NCBI GenBank assembly: GCA_949372875.1
Contig: CASIAW010000002.1
Span: forward strand, 165,658 to 229,657
Source: Candidatus Poseidoniaceae archaeon
Lineage (GTDB): Archaea; Thermoplasmatota; Poseidoniia; Poseidoniales; Poseidoniaceae
Direction: 5' to 3'
DNA: 64,000 nt
Position numbers and translations under genes: made by a program. Positions 27,820 through 36,656 of this stretch are shown here, piece by piece; positions within the stretch are counted from its first letter, which is position 1; the number at the start of each line of letters is the position of its first letter. The notes under the pieces are model-generated. The model searched no databases, was not told where the DNA came from, and saw only the letters and a program-made list of their open reading frames with translations.

Positions 27820-28794
27820 TTACTCTTCCCCATCAGCGGTTGAGAAAACCTCGACCACGATGTTGCCTACAAAGAGTGCTCCGCCACCAAGGAGAATCCA
27901 CCAACTCCAATCGTCAAGGCCGAGCCCGAGCCCATACATTGTCGCCCAAACTGGCTCTAGAGCGTAAATGATTGCGGCTTGTATTGGGTGGAGATATCGC
28001 TGGTAGATGTTGAGTAAAAGCAGACAGAACAACGATCCGCCTAAGCCAAGGCAGAGAACTTGGAGAAAGACACCATCTTTGAACACCATCTCCCACTGAG
28101 TGATGGAACGCCCACCGCCAATCAGGAGCAAAAGAAGGAACGAACCGATAGCCACAACGAGAAACGAGGTTTGTGTCACGCCAATCGGTTCTACTTGCTG
28201 AGTAATCTTTTGTGTGTAGATGATATGTAGAGCAAAAAATACCGCACAAATCACAGTGAGTATTTCGCCTAGGCCCCAAGTCAAATGAGGCGGTCCTTGG
28301 ATGAAACCAGCACCGAATGTAGCAAGAAAAACTCCGAAGAGGAGGGTGCGTGAAGGTCGTGATTTCGTGAAAATTACGGTGATTATTGCAGTAAAAACTA
28401 CGTAGAGAGAAGTAAGAAAAGCAGAAACCGAGGGACTAATATCTTCTAAGCCGATCATTTGTGTGACAAATCCCACAAGCATAATGCTGCCGAGAATCAA
28501 TCCACCTTTCCACTGTTCAGCTTCCATCAGTGCTGCCCGGGCTTTCGGGAAAAACAACAGCATTGCAAGGGCCGCTACGGCAAAGCGGGCCGCAACTAAA
28601 ACTGCGACAACCTCGAATCTCCCATATTCGACAATCTCGGCGTCAAGAGCATTGAGCGCCTGTTTCATCCAGATGAAGGTCGCTCCCCAAACCGCAGTAA
28701 CAACCAGTAACGCAAACAATGCTTTCTTTCTCTGCTCAGGCGTCGCTGGGCCTGCTTCCAAGCCGCTGCCAAGCTGAGAGAGAGTATCGCCCAT
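27820..28794 (-). CDS. EamA/DMT-family transporter
   Basis: A 324-residue integral membrane protein with about ten helices arranged as two EamA repeats. The first repeat contains VVTAVWGATFIWMKQAL, and the second repeat holds the YALEPVWATMYG motif. Members export amino acids, metabolites or nucleotide sugars. Its stop codon directly abuts an ATG of the downstream transsulfuration gene, so the pair are probably one operon; export of sulfur amino acids would fit but is inference. The N-terminal 20 residues are polar. Confidence 0.88.
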   Translation of the reverse strand: MGDTLSQLGSGLEAGPATPEQRKKALFALLVVTAVWGATFIWMKQALNALDAEIVEYGRFEVVAVLVAARFAVAALAMLLFFPKARAALMEAEQWKGGLILGSIMLVGFVTQMIGLEDISPSVSAFLTSLYVVFTAIITVIFTKSRPSRTLLFGVFLATFGAGFIQGPPHLTWGLGEILTVICAVFFALHIIYTQKITQQVEPIGVTQTSFLVVAIGSFLLLLLIGGGRSITQWEMVFKDGVFLQVLCLGLGGSLFCLLLLNIYQRYLHPIQAAIIYALEPVWATMYGLGLGLDDWSWWILLGGGALFVGNIVVEVFSTADGEE

Positions 28795-28881
28795 ACCTCA
28801 TGGCCGGAGTTGGCGCCGAATGAGTATAACGGTTCAGACCGGTGATTTACAACCTCTTGAACGCTAAGACTCAAGGAGTGG

Positions 28882-30279
28882 ATGGGGTGTGATACCTCCA
28901 TGACGGTGGAAGTGAAGTCTGTTACTCGCTCATGGGAGCAGCCTATTGAGACGGGAGAAATCCCTGAAAGTGGAACAGAATTCGACGCCATTGTTGTCGG
29001 TGGTGGCCCCGGCGGTTCTTCCGCTGCAGGGTATTTAGCGAAATCTGGAGCACGTGTTTTACTCATTGAGAAAGAAGTGTGGCCTCGCGACAAAGTTTGC
29101 GGAGATGCAGTTGGGGGAAAGTCGCTCTCCCATGTTGAAGGGCTTGGGGTAAAAGCAGATTTAGAATCAACGCCCCATTTCAGAGTCACAGGAATTATGT
29201 TTTCTTCTCCGAAAGGAAACTCGGTTCGAGTCCCTTTACCCGAGGAAGACGTTGAACGATTAGAGGCAGGCTATGCTTTACCCCGTGCTCAATTTGACTC
29301 CTTACTGTTCAACCGATGTCAGGCAATGGTGCGAGAAGCCGGTGGTTCGGTGATTCAAGGCGGCGATGTTCGAACCGTCTTGTTCGATGATGGAAAAGGC
29401 GGAGAAGACCCTGGTGAAGGAAGTGGAGATGCTCGACATGCGAGTGGACTGGTTGTTCGAATCGGAGGCCGAGACGGTGAAGAAAGAACATATCATACTC
29501 GTGAATTGGTCGGCGCTGCTGGCTACAGATGCCCCGTGGCTCGTTCTGTTGTTGAATCTTCATACAGTGAAGCCATGATGGATAGAGACCACTATTGCGG
29601 CGGATATCGAGAGTATTGGCGCAATGTCAAAGGTTGTGAAGAGAGTGTTGGAGATATCGAAATTCACTTCGTCGACTCAGTCATTCCTGGATACTTCTGG
29701 TTGTTCCCTGTTTCTGAGAACGTCGTCAATGTCGGAATTGGAATGGTCATGGGGCTTCTAGATAAACAAAAGAAGAAGTTGAAAGCTCTACAAGCCGACG
29801 TCATTGCTAATCATCCTATGTTCAAAGACCGTTTTGCTGAAGCGGAACTCGTTCCTGGCTCCGCTAAAGGATGGCAACTTCCATTCGGGTCTCCTCGTAA
29901 GAAAAGCACGAATCAACCCCGCCGTTCAAGTATGAACGGTGTTCGATTAGTTGGAGACGCTGCTTCATTGATTGACCCCTTCTCAGGCGAAGGCGTCGGT
30001 AACGCACTGGTCACTGGAGAAATGGCTGCTCGCCATATCACGGAGAAGAAGCCGTTTCTCGAATACCAAGATGAAGTTTGGAAAGTGTTAGGTCCGGAAC
30101 TTATCAATTCCTACCGAATGCAGAAACTCAGTCGTCGATCGTGGCTGCTGAATTGGTTTGTTGGTAAAGCCGAGAAGAAACCTGCATTGCAAGAAATGAT
30201 GACTGAAATGATTGCAAGTAAAGAAGCCCAAGAAAACCTCCACTCTCCTTGGTTTATGATACGGACACTGCTTTTTTAG
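28882..30279 (+). CDS. Geranylgeranyl reductase family flavoprotein
   Basis: FAD enzyme that saturates geranylgeranyl chains of archaeal lipids. The N-terminal Rossmann motif VVGGGPGGSSAAGYLAKSGARVLLIEK is followed by the family motif WPRDKVCGD and, late in the chain, the second FAD motif GVRLVGDAASLIDPFSGEGVGNAL. The 465 residues are slightly longer than usual because of an N-terminal extension and an acidic Gly insert near 175. Starts at 28882 (close behind AAGGAG) or 28900 are both possible. It is followed by the HAD gene after 8 bases. GGGP synthase for the same lipids lies elsewhere in the window (48516). Confidence 0.9.
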   Translation: MGCDTSMTVEVKSVTRSWEQPIETGEIPESGTEFDAIVVGGGPGGSSAAGYLAKSGARVLLIEKEVWPRDKVCGDAVGGKSLSHVEGLGVKADLESTPHFRVTGIMFSSPKGNSVRVPLPEEDVERLEAGYALPRAQFDSLLFNRCQAMVREAGGSVIQGGDVRTVLFDDGKGGEDPGEGSGDARHASGLVVRIGGRDGEERTYHTRELVGAAGYRCPVARSVVESSYSEAMMDRDHYCGGYREYWRNVKGCEESVGDIEIHFVDSVIPGYFWLFPVSENVVNVGIGMVMGLLDKQKKKLKALQADVIANHPMFKDRFAEAELVPGSAKGWQLPFGSPRKKSTNQPRRSSMNGVRLVGDAASLIDPFSGEGVGNALVTGEMAARHITEKKPFLEYQDEVWKVLGPELINSYRMQKLSRRSWLLNWFVGKAEKKPALQEMMTEMIASKEAQENLHSPWFMIRTLLF

Positions 30280-30287
30280 GTGAGAAA

Positions 30288-31076
30288 ATGGATGCGCAAC
30301 TCGATGGAATTGACGCTGTATTTCTCGACCTTGACGGAACTATTTACCTTGGAGGGGACCTCATTGAAGGCGCACTCGATTTCCTTCAACGATGTGATGA
30401 GCGTGGCGTAAAACGGTATTTCCTATCCAATAATTCCAGCCGTTCGGTCAAGCAGTATCTTAAGAAATTACTTGCTTTTGGTATTCCCGCTACCGAAGAG
30501 GATGTGTTGCTTTCTACACACGATTTACTGTCTTGGCTTTCCACGCATTCAGTCAGCAAAACATGGCTTATCGGAACTGAAGGAATGCGAGAGATGCTCG
30601 AAGAAAAAGGAATAGAAACTCGCAGTAAAAACCCGCAGTATGTGGTACTCGGATACGATACTGAAATCGATTATGAAAAAATCTCACAAGCAAGTATTTT
30701 CCTTCATAGCGGGGTGCCATTGGTTGCAAGTCATCCAGACATGGTCTGTCCATCACCAGACGGGGGTTTGCCCGATGTTGGAGCCTATCTGGCTATGCTG
30801 AAGGTAACGACAGGTGTTGACCCTGAACACATCACTGGCAAACCAAATGCTGGTATGATTTTACACAAAATTGAGGAATTAGGACTCGACCCCGCTCGCT
30901 GCGCTATGGTTGGAGACAGGTTGTATACCGACGTAGCAATGGCTACACGCGCTGGGTGTGTTGGTGTCCTCGTACTTTCTGGCGAAGCGACGATGGAAGA
31001 TGTTGCTCAACTCGAACATGACGCAGAACAACAACCCACAGTCATCGTTAACAGTGTGGACCAATTACTCCGGTGA
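30288..31076 (+). CDS. HAD-superfamily phosphatase, NagD-like
   Basis: A 262-residue hydrolase of the NagD/4-nitrophenylphosphatase branch (HAD class IIA). The nucleophile motif is FLDLDGTIYLGG, motif II is FLSNNSSRS, and motifs III and IV are GKPNAGMI and MVGDRLYTDVAMATRAG. Substrates are probably sugar or glycolate phosphates or nucleotides. The start at ATG 30288 has an AGGTGAG site. Neighbours are geranylgeranyl reductase eight bases upstream and the NERD gene seven bases downstream. Cytosolic. Confidence 0.9.
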   Translation: MDAQLDGIDAVFLDLDGTIYLGGDLIEGALDFLQRCDERGVKRYFLSNNSSRSVKQYLKKLLAFGIPATEEDVLLSTHDLLSWLSTHSVSKTWLIGTEGMREMLEEKGIETRSKNPQYVVLGYDTEIDYEKISQASIFLHSGVPLVASHPDMVCPSPDGGLPDVGAYLAMLKVTTGVDPEHITGKPNAGMILHKIEELGLDPARCAMVGDRLYTDVAMATRAGCVGVLVLSGEATMEDVAQLEHDAEQQPTVIVNSVDQLLR

Positions 31077-31083
31077 TGAGGGT

Positions 31084-31893
31084 ATGTCGTTCAAAGTCCG
31101 ATGGAATTGGTGGCGTTCAAGACGTCTAAAGCACCCTCCCGATGACATTCATCGTGCAGGAGACCTCGCTGAAATGCGTCTGTGCAAACTGTCAAGAGCG
31201 GCGGGAAGGGACAATGGCTGGCATATTTTTGAATCCGTTCGAATACCAGACCCCGATGGAGGAAGAAGGGAAATTGACATGGTTGTTATCGCTGGAAATA
31301 CCATGCTCGTTGTCGAGCAGAAGCATTGGGCTGGCTCCTTTGAAATCACCGATGAACACCATTTTGTTCAAAACCGTAACAATGGGACTCAACACAACCA
31401 CGATGGTGTGGCAGACCGTATTGCTCGAAAGGCGAAAATTCTGAAGGCCTTACATGAAAAGCGACTCTCTCTCTCGCCTGAAGAATCGTTAGAAATGAGA
31501 GTTATCGTTGCCATGACCCATCAGCGGCTGGAATGGCCAAAAATACCAGAAAGTTTAGCAGCTGAGATGGTTGATGAGGCTGGCTTTATCAAAATCCTAG
31601 AAACAACGAGCCCTGGAGACATGAACCCCGATCTTATGGAAACTCTTGAAGGATTCAATACCTGGGATGAAGTTCATCTGCATGGTGGATTGATGCTCAA
31701 AGGAGATGTGTTCGGCCTCGGACTAGGAGAGCATCTTCGTTCTTGGTTCTCTGACAGAAAAAGTCCGGTCGAAGCAACTGTCGAGCACCAGCGTTCTTTC
31801 TTTTCTCTTTTCTCAAACAATCCAAGTGAAGTTACGTTGAACACGGGCGGAAGCAATATTGTTGCCAAAATTCCCTTACGGCCTGTCACTTGA
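31084..31893 (+). CDS. NERD-domain (nuclease-related) protein
   Basis: A 269-residue protein. Residues about 20-140 match the NERD domain: AGDLAEMRLCKL, the central EIDMVVI and the VVEQKHWAGSF motif. These carry the acidic and Lys residues of the restriction-endonuclease-like core, so a DNA-processing role is plausible. The C-terminal part (about 150-269) is not recognised and has a Ser/Phe-rich end. The start at ATG 31084 lies seven bases after the HAD stop, in an apparent operon. Confidence 0.78.
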   Translation: MSFKVRWNWWRSRRLKHPPDDIHRAGDLAEMRLCKLSRAAGRDNGWHIFESVRIPDPDGGRREIDMVVIAGNTMLVVEQKHWAGSFEITDEHHFVQNRNNGTQHNHDGVADRIARKAKILKALHEKRLSLSPEESLEMRVIVAMTHQRLEWPKIPESLAAEMVDEAGFIKILETTSPGDMNPDLMETLEGFNTWDEVHLHGGLMLKGDVFGLGLGEHLRSWFSDRKSPVEATVEHQRSFFSLFSNNPSEVTLNTGGSNIVAKIPLRPVT

Positions 31894-31894
31894 G

Positions 31895-31996
31895 ATGCAC
31901 GTCGTGGGTGAAAAGGCTCCAAGAAAAGTAGAGTGGGCAGAGATAACAAAAATCGATGTTTCAAAGCCACCTGCTGAATGGGCTGAGAACGTCTAG
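31895..31996 (+). CDS. Possible 33-residue microprotein
   Basis: A short open frame beginning one base after the NERD stop (TGA-G-ATG). It encodes a hydrophilic peptide (MHVVGEKAPRKVEWAEITK...) with three Trp and Glu-rich turns. Tight coupling and reasonable codon use hint at expression, but there is no homology I can name. It could equally be a 3' UTR. Confidence 0.25.
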   Translation: MHVVGEKAPRKVEWAEITKIDVSKPPAEWAENV

Positions 31997-32032
31997 TAAG
32001 AATGAAGCAACAATTGGCAACTGAAAAGTACA

Positions 32033-32062
32033 GTATATTTCATTTTTAGGTCACCCTAAAAA
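32033..32062 (+). promoter_or_regulatory. TATA box and iron-box-like palindrome before flavodoxin
   Basis: A TATA match (GTATATTT, 32033-32040) is followed immediately by a perfect 8-bp inverted repeat, TTTTTAGG-TCAC-CCTAAAAA (32043-32062). Its core TTAGG-N4-CCTAA equals the first 14 positions of the DtxR/IdeR box consensus. The palindrome sits where the transcript start should be, so a bound repressor would block initiation. Iron-dependent control of flavodoxin is common knowledge; the regulator is not in this window. Confidence 0.6.
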
Positions 32063-32121
32063 TAAAAGGTAGGGCCTTCTTGCCATGCACATATCACACG
32101 ATGGAAGATGGAGATTTGAAT

Positions 32122-32577
32122 ATGAGTGGAGAAGATAAATTGATTGTGCTTTATGGTACTGAGACCGGTAATTCTGAATTGTTATCTATGGACATCTGTA
32201 AGGCAGCAGAAGACGCTGGAATGGAAGCAGAGGCTTTTGGAATGGATGAAATAGAATCTGAAGACATGCTCTCATATTCTCGCCTGTTGATCGTTTGTAG
32301 CACGTGGGGCGATGGTGAACAACCGGACAGTGCCATGGACTTGTTTGAATACGCTGAGGAACTTGGTGATGATGCCCTTACGAACATGAGTTTTTCCGTG
32401 CTCGCATTGGGAGATACTGCATTCGATTTATTTTGTGAAGCCGGTAAAGAATGGGACAGGGTCCTTGAAGAAAAAGGTGCTACTCGCATAGCAGAACGAA
32501 TCGATTGTGATGTCGACTATGAAGACGACGCTGAAGAGTGGATTGAAGAAGTCGTTGCAACTCTGCAAGAGCTATGA
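32122..32577 (+). CDS. Flavodoxin
   Basis: A 151-residue, very acidic FMN protein that carries electrons in place of ferredoxin, notably when iron is scarce. The phosphate loop is YGTETGNSELL at the N-terminus, and STWGDGEQPDSA and LALGDTAFDLFC form the flavin-facing loops. The late segment RIDCDVDYEDDAEEW matches the short/MioC-like branch. I start at ATG 32122, which has a GGAG site eight bases upstream; ATG 32101 is an alternative. It lies behind a promoter with an iron-box-like palindrome. Confidence 0.88.
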   Translation: MSGEDKLIVLYGTETGNSELLSMDICKAAEDAGMEAEAFGMDEIESEDMLSYSRLLIVCSTWGDGEQPDSAMDLFEYAEELGDDALTNMSFSVLALGDTAFDLFCEAGKEWDRVLEEKGATRIAERIDCDVDYEDDAEEWIEEVVATLQEL

Positions 32578-32645
32578 GAGCACTACTAAAATTCAGCTAG
32601 TCAACAATTCATGTCTCGTAAAGGGATGAAGGTTCGCGAAGTTTG

Positions 32646-32966
32646 ATGTGGGTTGGTCCAGCGCCTATGGCTATGGCTGAACCATGGATTGAGGCAATCG
32701 GATTGCTCGCAGGCGTCATAGGTATCTTTGCCTGGATTCCCCAAATCATCCAAGTATGGGTTCACAAACGGCATGATGGAATCTCTCTGACCACGTTTGC
32801 TGTTGTATCATTCGCTCTTACTCTTTGGCTCGTTTATGGAATCCTCGTCGACTCTTTTGCAATGATTGCAGCGAACATCATGACATTGTCTGTCATCGGC
32901 GCCGTTATTCTTGGCGTTCTTCGCGTTCGAAAAAGTGAGGTTCAAACTGAAGAGGCTCACTTGTAA
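32646..32966 (+). CDS. SemiSWEET/PQ-loop transporter
   Basis: A 106-residue protein with three membrane helices in the SemiSWEET arrangement (about 13-35, 43-65 and 72-92). The PQ motif is in helix 1 (FAWIPQIIQVW), followed by the HDGISLTTF loop. SemiSWEETs are homodimers that let sugars cross the membrane down a gradient. Start ATG 32646 is preceded by an in-frame TTG; ATG 32670 is possible. Its 3' end overlaps the convergent glutamine synthetase by ten bases. Confidence 0.87.
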   Translation: MWVGPAPMAMAEPWIEAIGLLAGVIGIFAWIPQIIQVWVHKRHDGISLTTFAVVSFALTLWLVYGILVDSFAMIAANIMTLSVIGAVILGVLRVRKSEVQTEEAHL

Positions 32967-33971
32967 GAGGCTTTGGTTGTCGAGATAATTACGGCACCAA
33001 TCTTGTATGGGTCGCCGTTTGATGCTGGTCGACGATCTTCAAGGCGACCAACCCAGCCATCTTCTGGAACAGTTACAGGGATTCGGATTGAGGCTCCACG
33101 GTCTGAAACGCCGTATGAGAATTGGTCAATCGATTGAGTCTCGTGAAGTCCAGTAAGACGTTGGTCGTTATATTCGCCATAGACATCCATGTGCTTCTTG
33201 ATGTTCTTGCCAAATTCTTCACAGATTTTGGTGAACAGTTCTTCTCCACCCTCATCTCGCATTCGTCCATCTGAGAAATTTGCGTGCATTCCAGACCCGT
33301 TCCAGTCTCCCTTGACAGGCTTTGGATGGTATTCAATGTAGCAGCCATAACTCTCAGTCAATCGGTCAAGAAGGTATCGCGCAACCCAGAGTTCATCGCC
33401 GGCTTTCTTAGCGCCCTTGGCGAAAGATTTGGAACTCCCACTGGCCGCATGCAACTTCTTGGTTGATTCCTTCAAAGTTTATTCCAGCATCAAGGCAAAG
33501 GTCCGCGTGTTCTTCGACTAAGGAGCGGCCGTGAGTGTTCCTACCACCAACTGAACAGTAGTACATTCCTTGAGGCCCTGGGAATCCGCCAACTGGGAAT
33601 CCAAGGGGGAGTTGTGTTTCTGTATCCATGATGAAATATTCTTGTTCAAATCCGAACCAGAAATCTTCATCGTCGTCTTCAATAGTAGCCCGTCCGTTAC
33701 TAGCGTGAGGTGTTCCATCGGCGTTCATAACTTCACACATGACCAAAAAACCGTTAAATCGCTGAGGGTCTGGATAAATTGCAACTGGTTGAAGAAGGCA
33801 GTCTGAGGAGTTCCCTTCAGCTTGTTTCGTCGAGGAACCGTCAAAGTTCCACATTGGGCATTCTTCGAGCGTTCCGGTGAAATCTTGCTTCACGAGAGTC
33901 TTGCTTCGCATGTTCTGTGTCGGGTTATATCCATCAAGCCAGATGTATTCCAATTTTGCTTTATCCATCAT
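32957..33971 (-). pseudogene. glnA: Glutamine synthetase type II, interrupted by a one-base frameshift
   Basis: Two reading frames together encode a complete GSII of about 337 residues. The 5' part (33971 down to about 33427) runs from MMDKAKLEYIWLDGYN through MWNFDGSSTKQ, FGFEQEYF and GQWEFQIF, then reaches a stop a few codons later. The 3' part continues in the next frame with AKGAKKAGDELWVARY, the GDWNGSGMHANFS loop, RGASIRIP and EDRRPASNGDPY. Removing one base near 33421-33427, for example from the TTT of ATCTTTCGCC, joins FQIF to AKGAKK and restores the family sequence. Either the gene is broken, the base is a sequencing or assembly error, or ribosomes shift +1. The enzyme makes glutamine from glutamate and ammonia; type II is mostly eukaryotic and bacterial. 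Confidence 0.85.
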
Positions 33972-34237
33972 AGGTAACGAATCACTGCTTGCAAAGACGG
34001 TATATCAAACATACGCTCATATATTATTCACTTTAGTTTATCATATGAATATTTTTTCTTCATTCGTATAATCAATTGCCTCCATCTTTGGCGGTATAAC
34101 GCATCGGCAATTATTCATTTGCTCGCGTCAATAAGTTGTTTTTGGGCGTTTGAACAGATAAAGAAAATTACGGTAATCGACGTGAAATTCGAAAGGCGAC
34201 CGGTGGACTCATGCGTGGATAGCCCTACGCGCAAACA
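33972..34237. promoter_or_regulatory. AT-rich divergent promoter region, glnA / XRE-CBS
   Basis: The largest gene-free gap (266 bases). On the minus strand an AATATATG TATA-like element (about 34018-34025) lies about 50 bases before the glnA start. AATTGCC (34074-34080) and GGCAATT (34106-34112) form an inverted pair 25 bases apart, and the ends of GCGTGG...CTACGC (34213-34230) are near-symmetric just before the plus-strand start. These could be regulator sites. No RNA gene is recognised. Confidence 0.35.
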
Positions 34238-34801
34238 ATGGAAATCCCTACTGGTGGATATTTACGTCAATGGCGCAAATCTTTGGGACTTACTCAGGCT
34301 TTGTTAGCGGAACGTTCAGGGCTTACTCAGTCGGTCATTGCAAAGGTCGAAACCGAATCGGTCGACCCTCGTCTATCGACGGTAAGAAAGATTGTCGGAG
34401 CGCTCAACCGAGAAGAAAGGCCCGATAGGGCTCATACTGTTGGCGACATCATGATCTCGGAAGTCACAGCTTTATTGCGCTCCGATAGTGTTCAATCCGC
34501 TGTTGACAAAATGGTGCTTGGTGGTATCAGTCATCTTCCGGTACTGAGCGAAGCAGGGGCGGTCGTTGGACTGGTATCTGAAGCAAGCCTACTCAAAGTC
34601 GATATCGGTGGTGATGCGTGTGTTGATGAGGTCATGCGTGCCGATTTTTCAATGGTTGATGTCGATGTTTCTATTGGAGAGGCGCGCCGCCTGCTTGGGG
34701 AAGAAGAAGTTTTACTGGTAAGCCAACGAGGGGATTTAGTAGGCCTTGTGGGGCGAATCGACATGGTTCGTGCACTACGTGATGAACGAAAGACTCACTG
34801 A
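34238..34801 (+). CDS. XRE-type HTH regulator with CBS domain pair
   Basis: A 187-residue regulator. The N-terminal helix-turn-helix (about 7-58) reads LRQWRKSLGLTQALLAERSGLTQSVIAKVETESVDP. Two CBS motifs follow: TVGDIMISEVTALLRSDSV...GISHLPVLSEAGAVVGLVSE, and VDEVMRADFSMVDVDV...LVSQRGDLVGLVGR. CBS pairs bind AMP, ATP or SAM, so DNA binding is probably tuned by nucleotide state. This fusion is common in archaea. It faces glutamine synthetase across a 266-base promoter region, making nitrogen control a reasonable guess. Its stop overlaps the next minus-strand gene by seven bases. Confidence 0.88.
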   Translation: MEIPTGGYLRQWRKSLGLTQALLAERSGLTQSVIAKVETESVDPRLSTVRKIVGALNREERPDRAHTVGDIMISEVTALLRSDSVQSAVDKMVLGGISHLPVLSEAGAVVGLVSEASLLKVDIGGDACVDEVMRADFSMVDVDVSIGEARRLLGEEEVLLVSQRGDLVGLVGRIDMVRALRDERKTH

Positions 34802-36576
34802 TTATTGGCTGCACTTTCACCTTGTGGTGTAATCAAAACATTGCTACCATCACGGTCGATGTGTGGGATGCTGAGTACGCCACCGTTTACGGTAATTGGA
34901 CACAGTATGCCGCATGCAGGGGCTAAGTAATCCTCTCCATTCTCTGTCATTACCAATCGGATTCCATGGCCTGCGGGTAAGACAGCATCGATGGCTTGGA
35001 ATTCCATGAGCATTGTAAGTGATTGCCCAGGCAATACTGTTGTTGGTTCGCTGCCTCCTTGATGGTAACGTATATCCATGGTGGCATGGCCAAGACGAAG
35101 GTTGGTTTCTGCATCTTGTAATTCGACGAATATTTGCCCTCCATCCATGGCTGCTTGCACTTCCAAATGCAGAGTTGTCAAACCGGAGATGTGAATTGGC
35201 ATGTCGCTGCTGAGTGCTTCGCATTCAATGACTACGCTGCTCACACTGCCTCCAGAAACAGACACGCCTTGCACTCGAGTTCCGGTTTGAACACAGGTGT
35301 CCAAGGGGATGTCTTCCGAAGCACGATCAAGAGGAGGCCACGTATCCTCGATTCGCCACTCACCGTCATTGCGCTGTATTTGCGCATGGAGTTCGGGCTT
35401 TTCGCCAACGCCTTTCAAGTAATATTCAAACCATTCAAACAAGTCTTGGCCCCAATCCCAGCGAGTCATATTTTGTATCGCCTCGCCACCATAACCACTG
35501 TCTTGGGCGTTATGCTTTGACCACTGGTCCGGATAATTGTGTTCCCATTGGCCAAGCATGCCACGAACATCGAATCCAGCGTCGATAAACATCTGATACC
35601 ACGGGAATACTTGATGTGGATCAACGTTCCAATCTTGCATCCCTTGAACCCAGTAAATGCTACCGTTGTAGTTGGTAAGGGCTTTGGAAATGTGTTCTCT
35701 CTCTTCGTAATAATTCGCCATATAGGGGTCTAATTCTCCCATTCCATATGTCACTGGGCCTGCAAACAGTCCCTCGATGATATCGGGACAAACGTTATCC
35801 AAATCATCACCATTGTAATCCACGGTGCTGCCGAAATAGTTCATGTGCATGACTTGGCTACGTGCTTCTGCACTTCCGTTCTTGTAGAGTAGAGGGTGAA
35901 GTCCGGTCGTTCCGGAAATAGGGACAATGGTGGCAAGATGCTCGCTTCCATGAACTGCAGCCTCCCATTGTGTTGCGCCCTCATAGGATTTGCCATACAT
36001 GCCGACTTTCCCGTTGGACCAATTTTGCTGACCGAGCCATTCAACCGCTTGATGAATACCCCATCCCTCTCCTTCTCCACGGTAATCAAAACATCCAGAG
36101 GATTCCTCGGTTCCAAAGACAGAAACTTGTGCAAAAGCATAGCCGTGCGGAATGTAATTGTCGTAGATGAATTCCCCTCTTCCAGCACCAACCACGTTTG
36201 TTGCTCCGGATTCGTCTCCTGGTTGGCCGTAAGAAAAATACGGACTAATCACAGCAATAACAGGGACTTTATCCCCATTTTCAGTATTTGATGGAAGCCA
36301 ATACGATAGGTGTACGTTTGAGGTTGCCGGCCCCGTCTCCCAAACGCCGGACGTGTCGACTTCAAATGTCGCTTCTTGAACTTCAAGAGCGGTATGAGGT
36401 CCTGGTTCCAAGACATACGAATAACTGTCTGTCCAATTCCAGTCAAGTGTATGGCGATCCCATTCTGATGGATAGAGAGAAGAATCGGCCTCGTCAATCT
36501 GGAGAGATTCACTTCCAAAACAGCCCGAAAGCGGACCCAGAAGAATCAACAGCGACAAGAATGTTGCGATTCGCAT
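34795..36576 (-). CDS. CocE/NonD-type X-Pro dipeptidyl-peptidase-like lipoprotein hydrolase
   Basis: A 593-residue secreted serine hydrolase. The start at ATG 36576 gives a clean lipoprotein signal (MRIATFLSLLILLGPLSGC), so it is probably anchored by a lipid at the cell surface. The alpha/beta-hydrolase domain (about 85-385) has VIAVISPYFSYG and the nucleophile elbow GMYGKSYEGATQW (Ser about 197). The C-terminal part (about 400-593) is a jelly-roll like that of PepX/CocE. It may cleave proline-containing peptides or esters. It fits with the surface subtilase nearby as protein-degradation equipment. ATG 36603 or TTG 36654 are longer starts. Confidence 0.85.
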   Translation of the reverse strand: MRIATFLSLLILLGPLSGCFGSESLQIDEADSSLYPSEWDRHTLDWNWTDSYSYVLEPGPHTALEVQEATFEVDTSGVWETGPATSNVHLSYWLPSNTENGDKVPVIAVISPYFSYGQPGDESGATNVVGAGRGEFIYDNYIPHGYAFAQVSVFGTEESSGCFDYRGEGEGWGIHQAVEWLGQQNWSNGKVGMYGKSYEGATQWEAAVHGSEHLATIVPISGTTGLHPLLYKNGSAEARSQVMHMNYFGSTVDYNGDDLDNVCPDIIEGLFAGPVTYGMGELDPYMANYYEEREHISKALTNYNGSIYWVQGMQDWNVDPHQVFPWYQMFIDAGFDVRGMLGQWEHNYPDQWSKHNAQDSGYGGEAIQNMTRWDWGQDLFEWFEYYLKGVGEKPELHAQIQRNDGEWRIEDTWPPLDRASEDIPLDTCVQTGTRVQGVSVSGGSVSSVVIECEALSSDMPIHISGLTTLHLEVQAAMDGGQIFVELQDAETNLRLGHATMDIRYHQGGSEPTTVLPGQSLTMLMEFQAIDAVLPAGHGIRLVMTENGEDYLAPACGILCPITVNGGVLSIPHIDRDGSNVLITPQGESAANNQ

Positions 36577-36656
36577 TGGTACTGCGATGAGGGGGTTTGC
36601 CATCAATGTGATGTTTCCTAAGAGTACATGAAGAAGGAGTGGGCGCTGGGACAACT

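Noticed and set aside
33408-33475. Programmed +1 frameshift as the explanation of the split glutamine synthetase
   Set aside because: No known recoding signal or slippery codon pair with a stop at the shift is visible; a sequencing error or mutation is simpler. It is kept only as an alternative.
34119-34307. Short plus-strand frame through the glnA/XRE-CBS gap (62 residues)
   Set aside because: It lacks a ribosome binding site, overlaps the regulator in another frame, and its composition looks like a chance frame.
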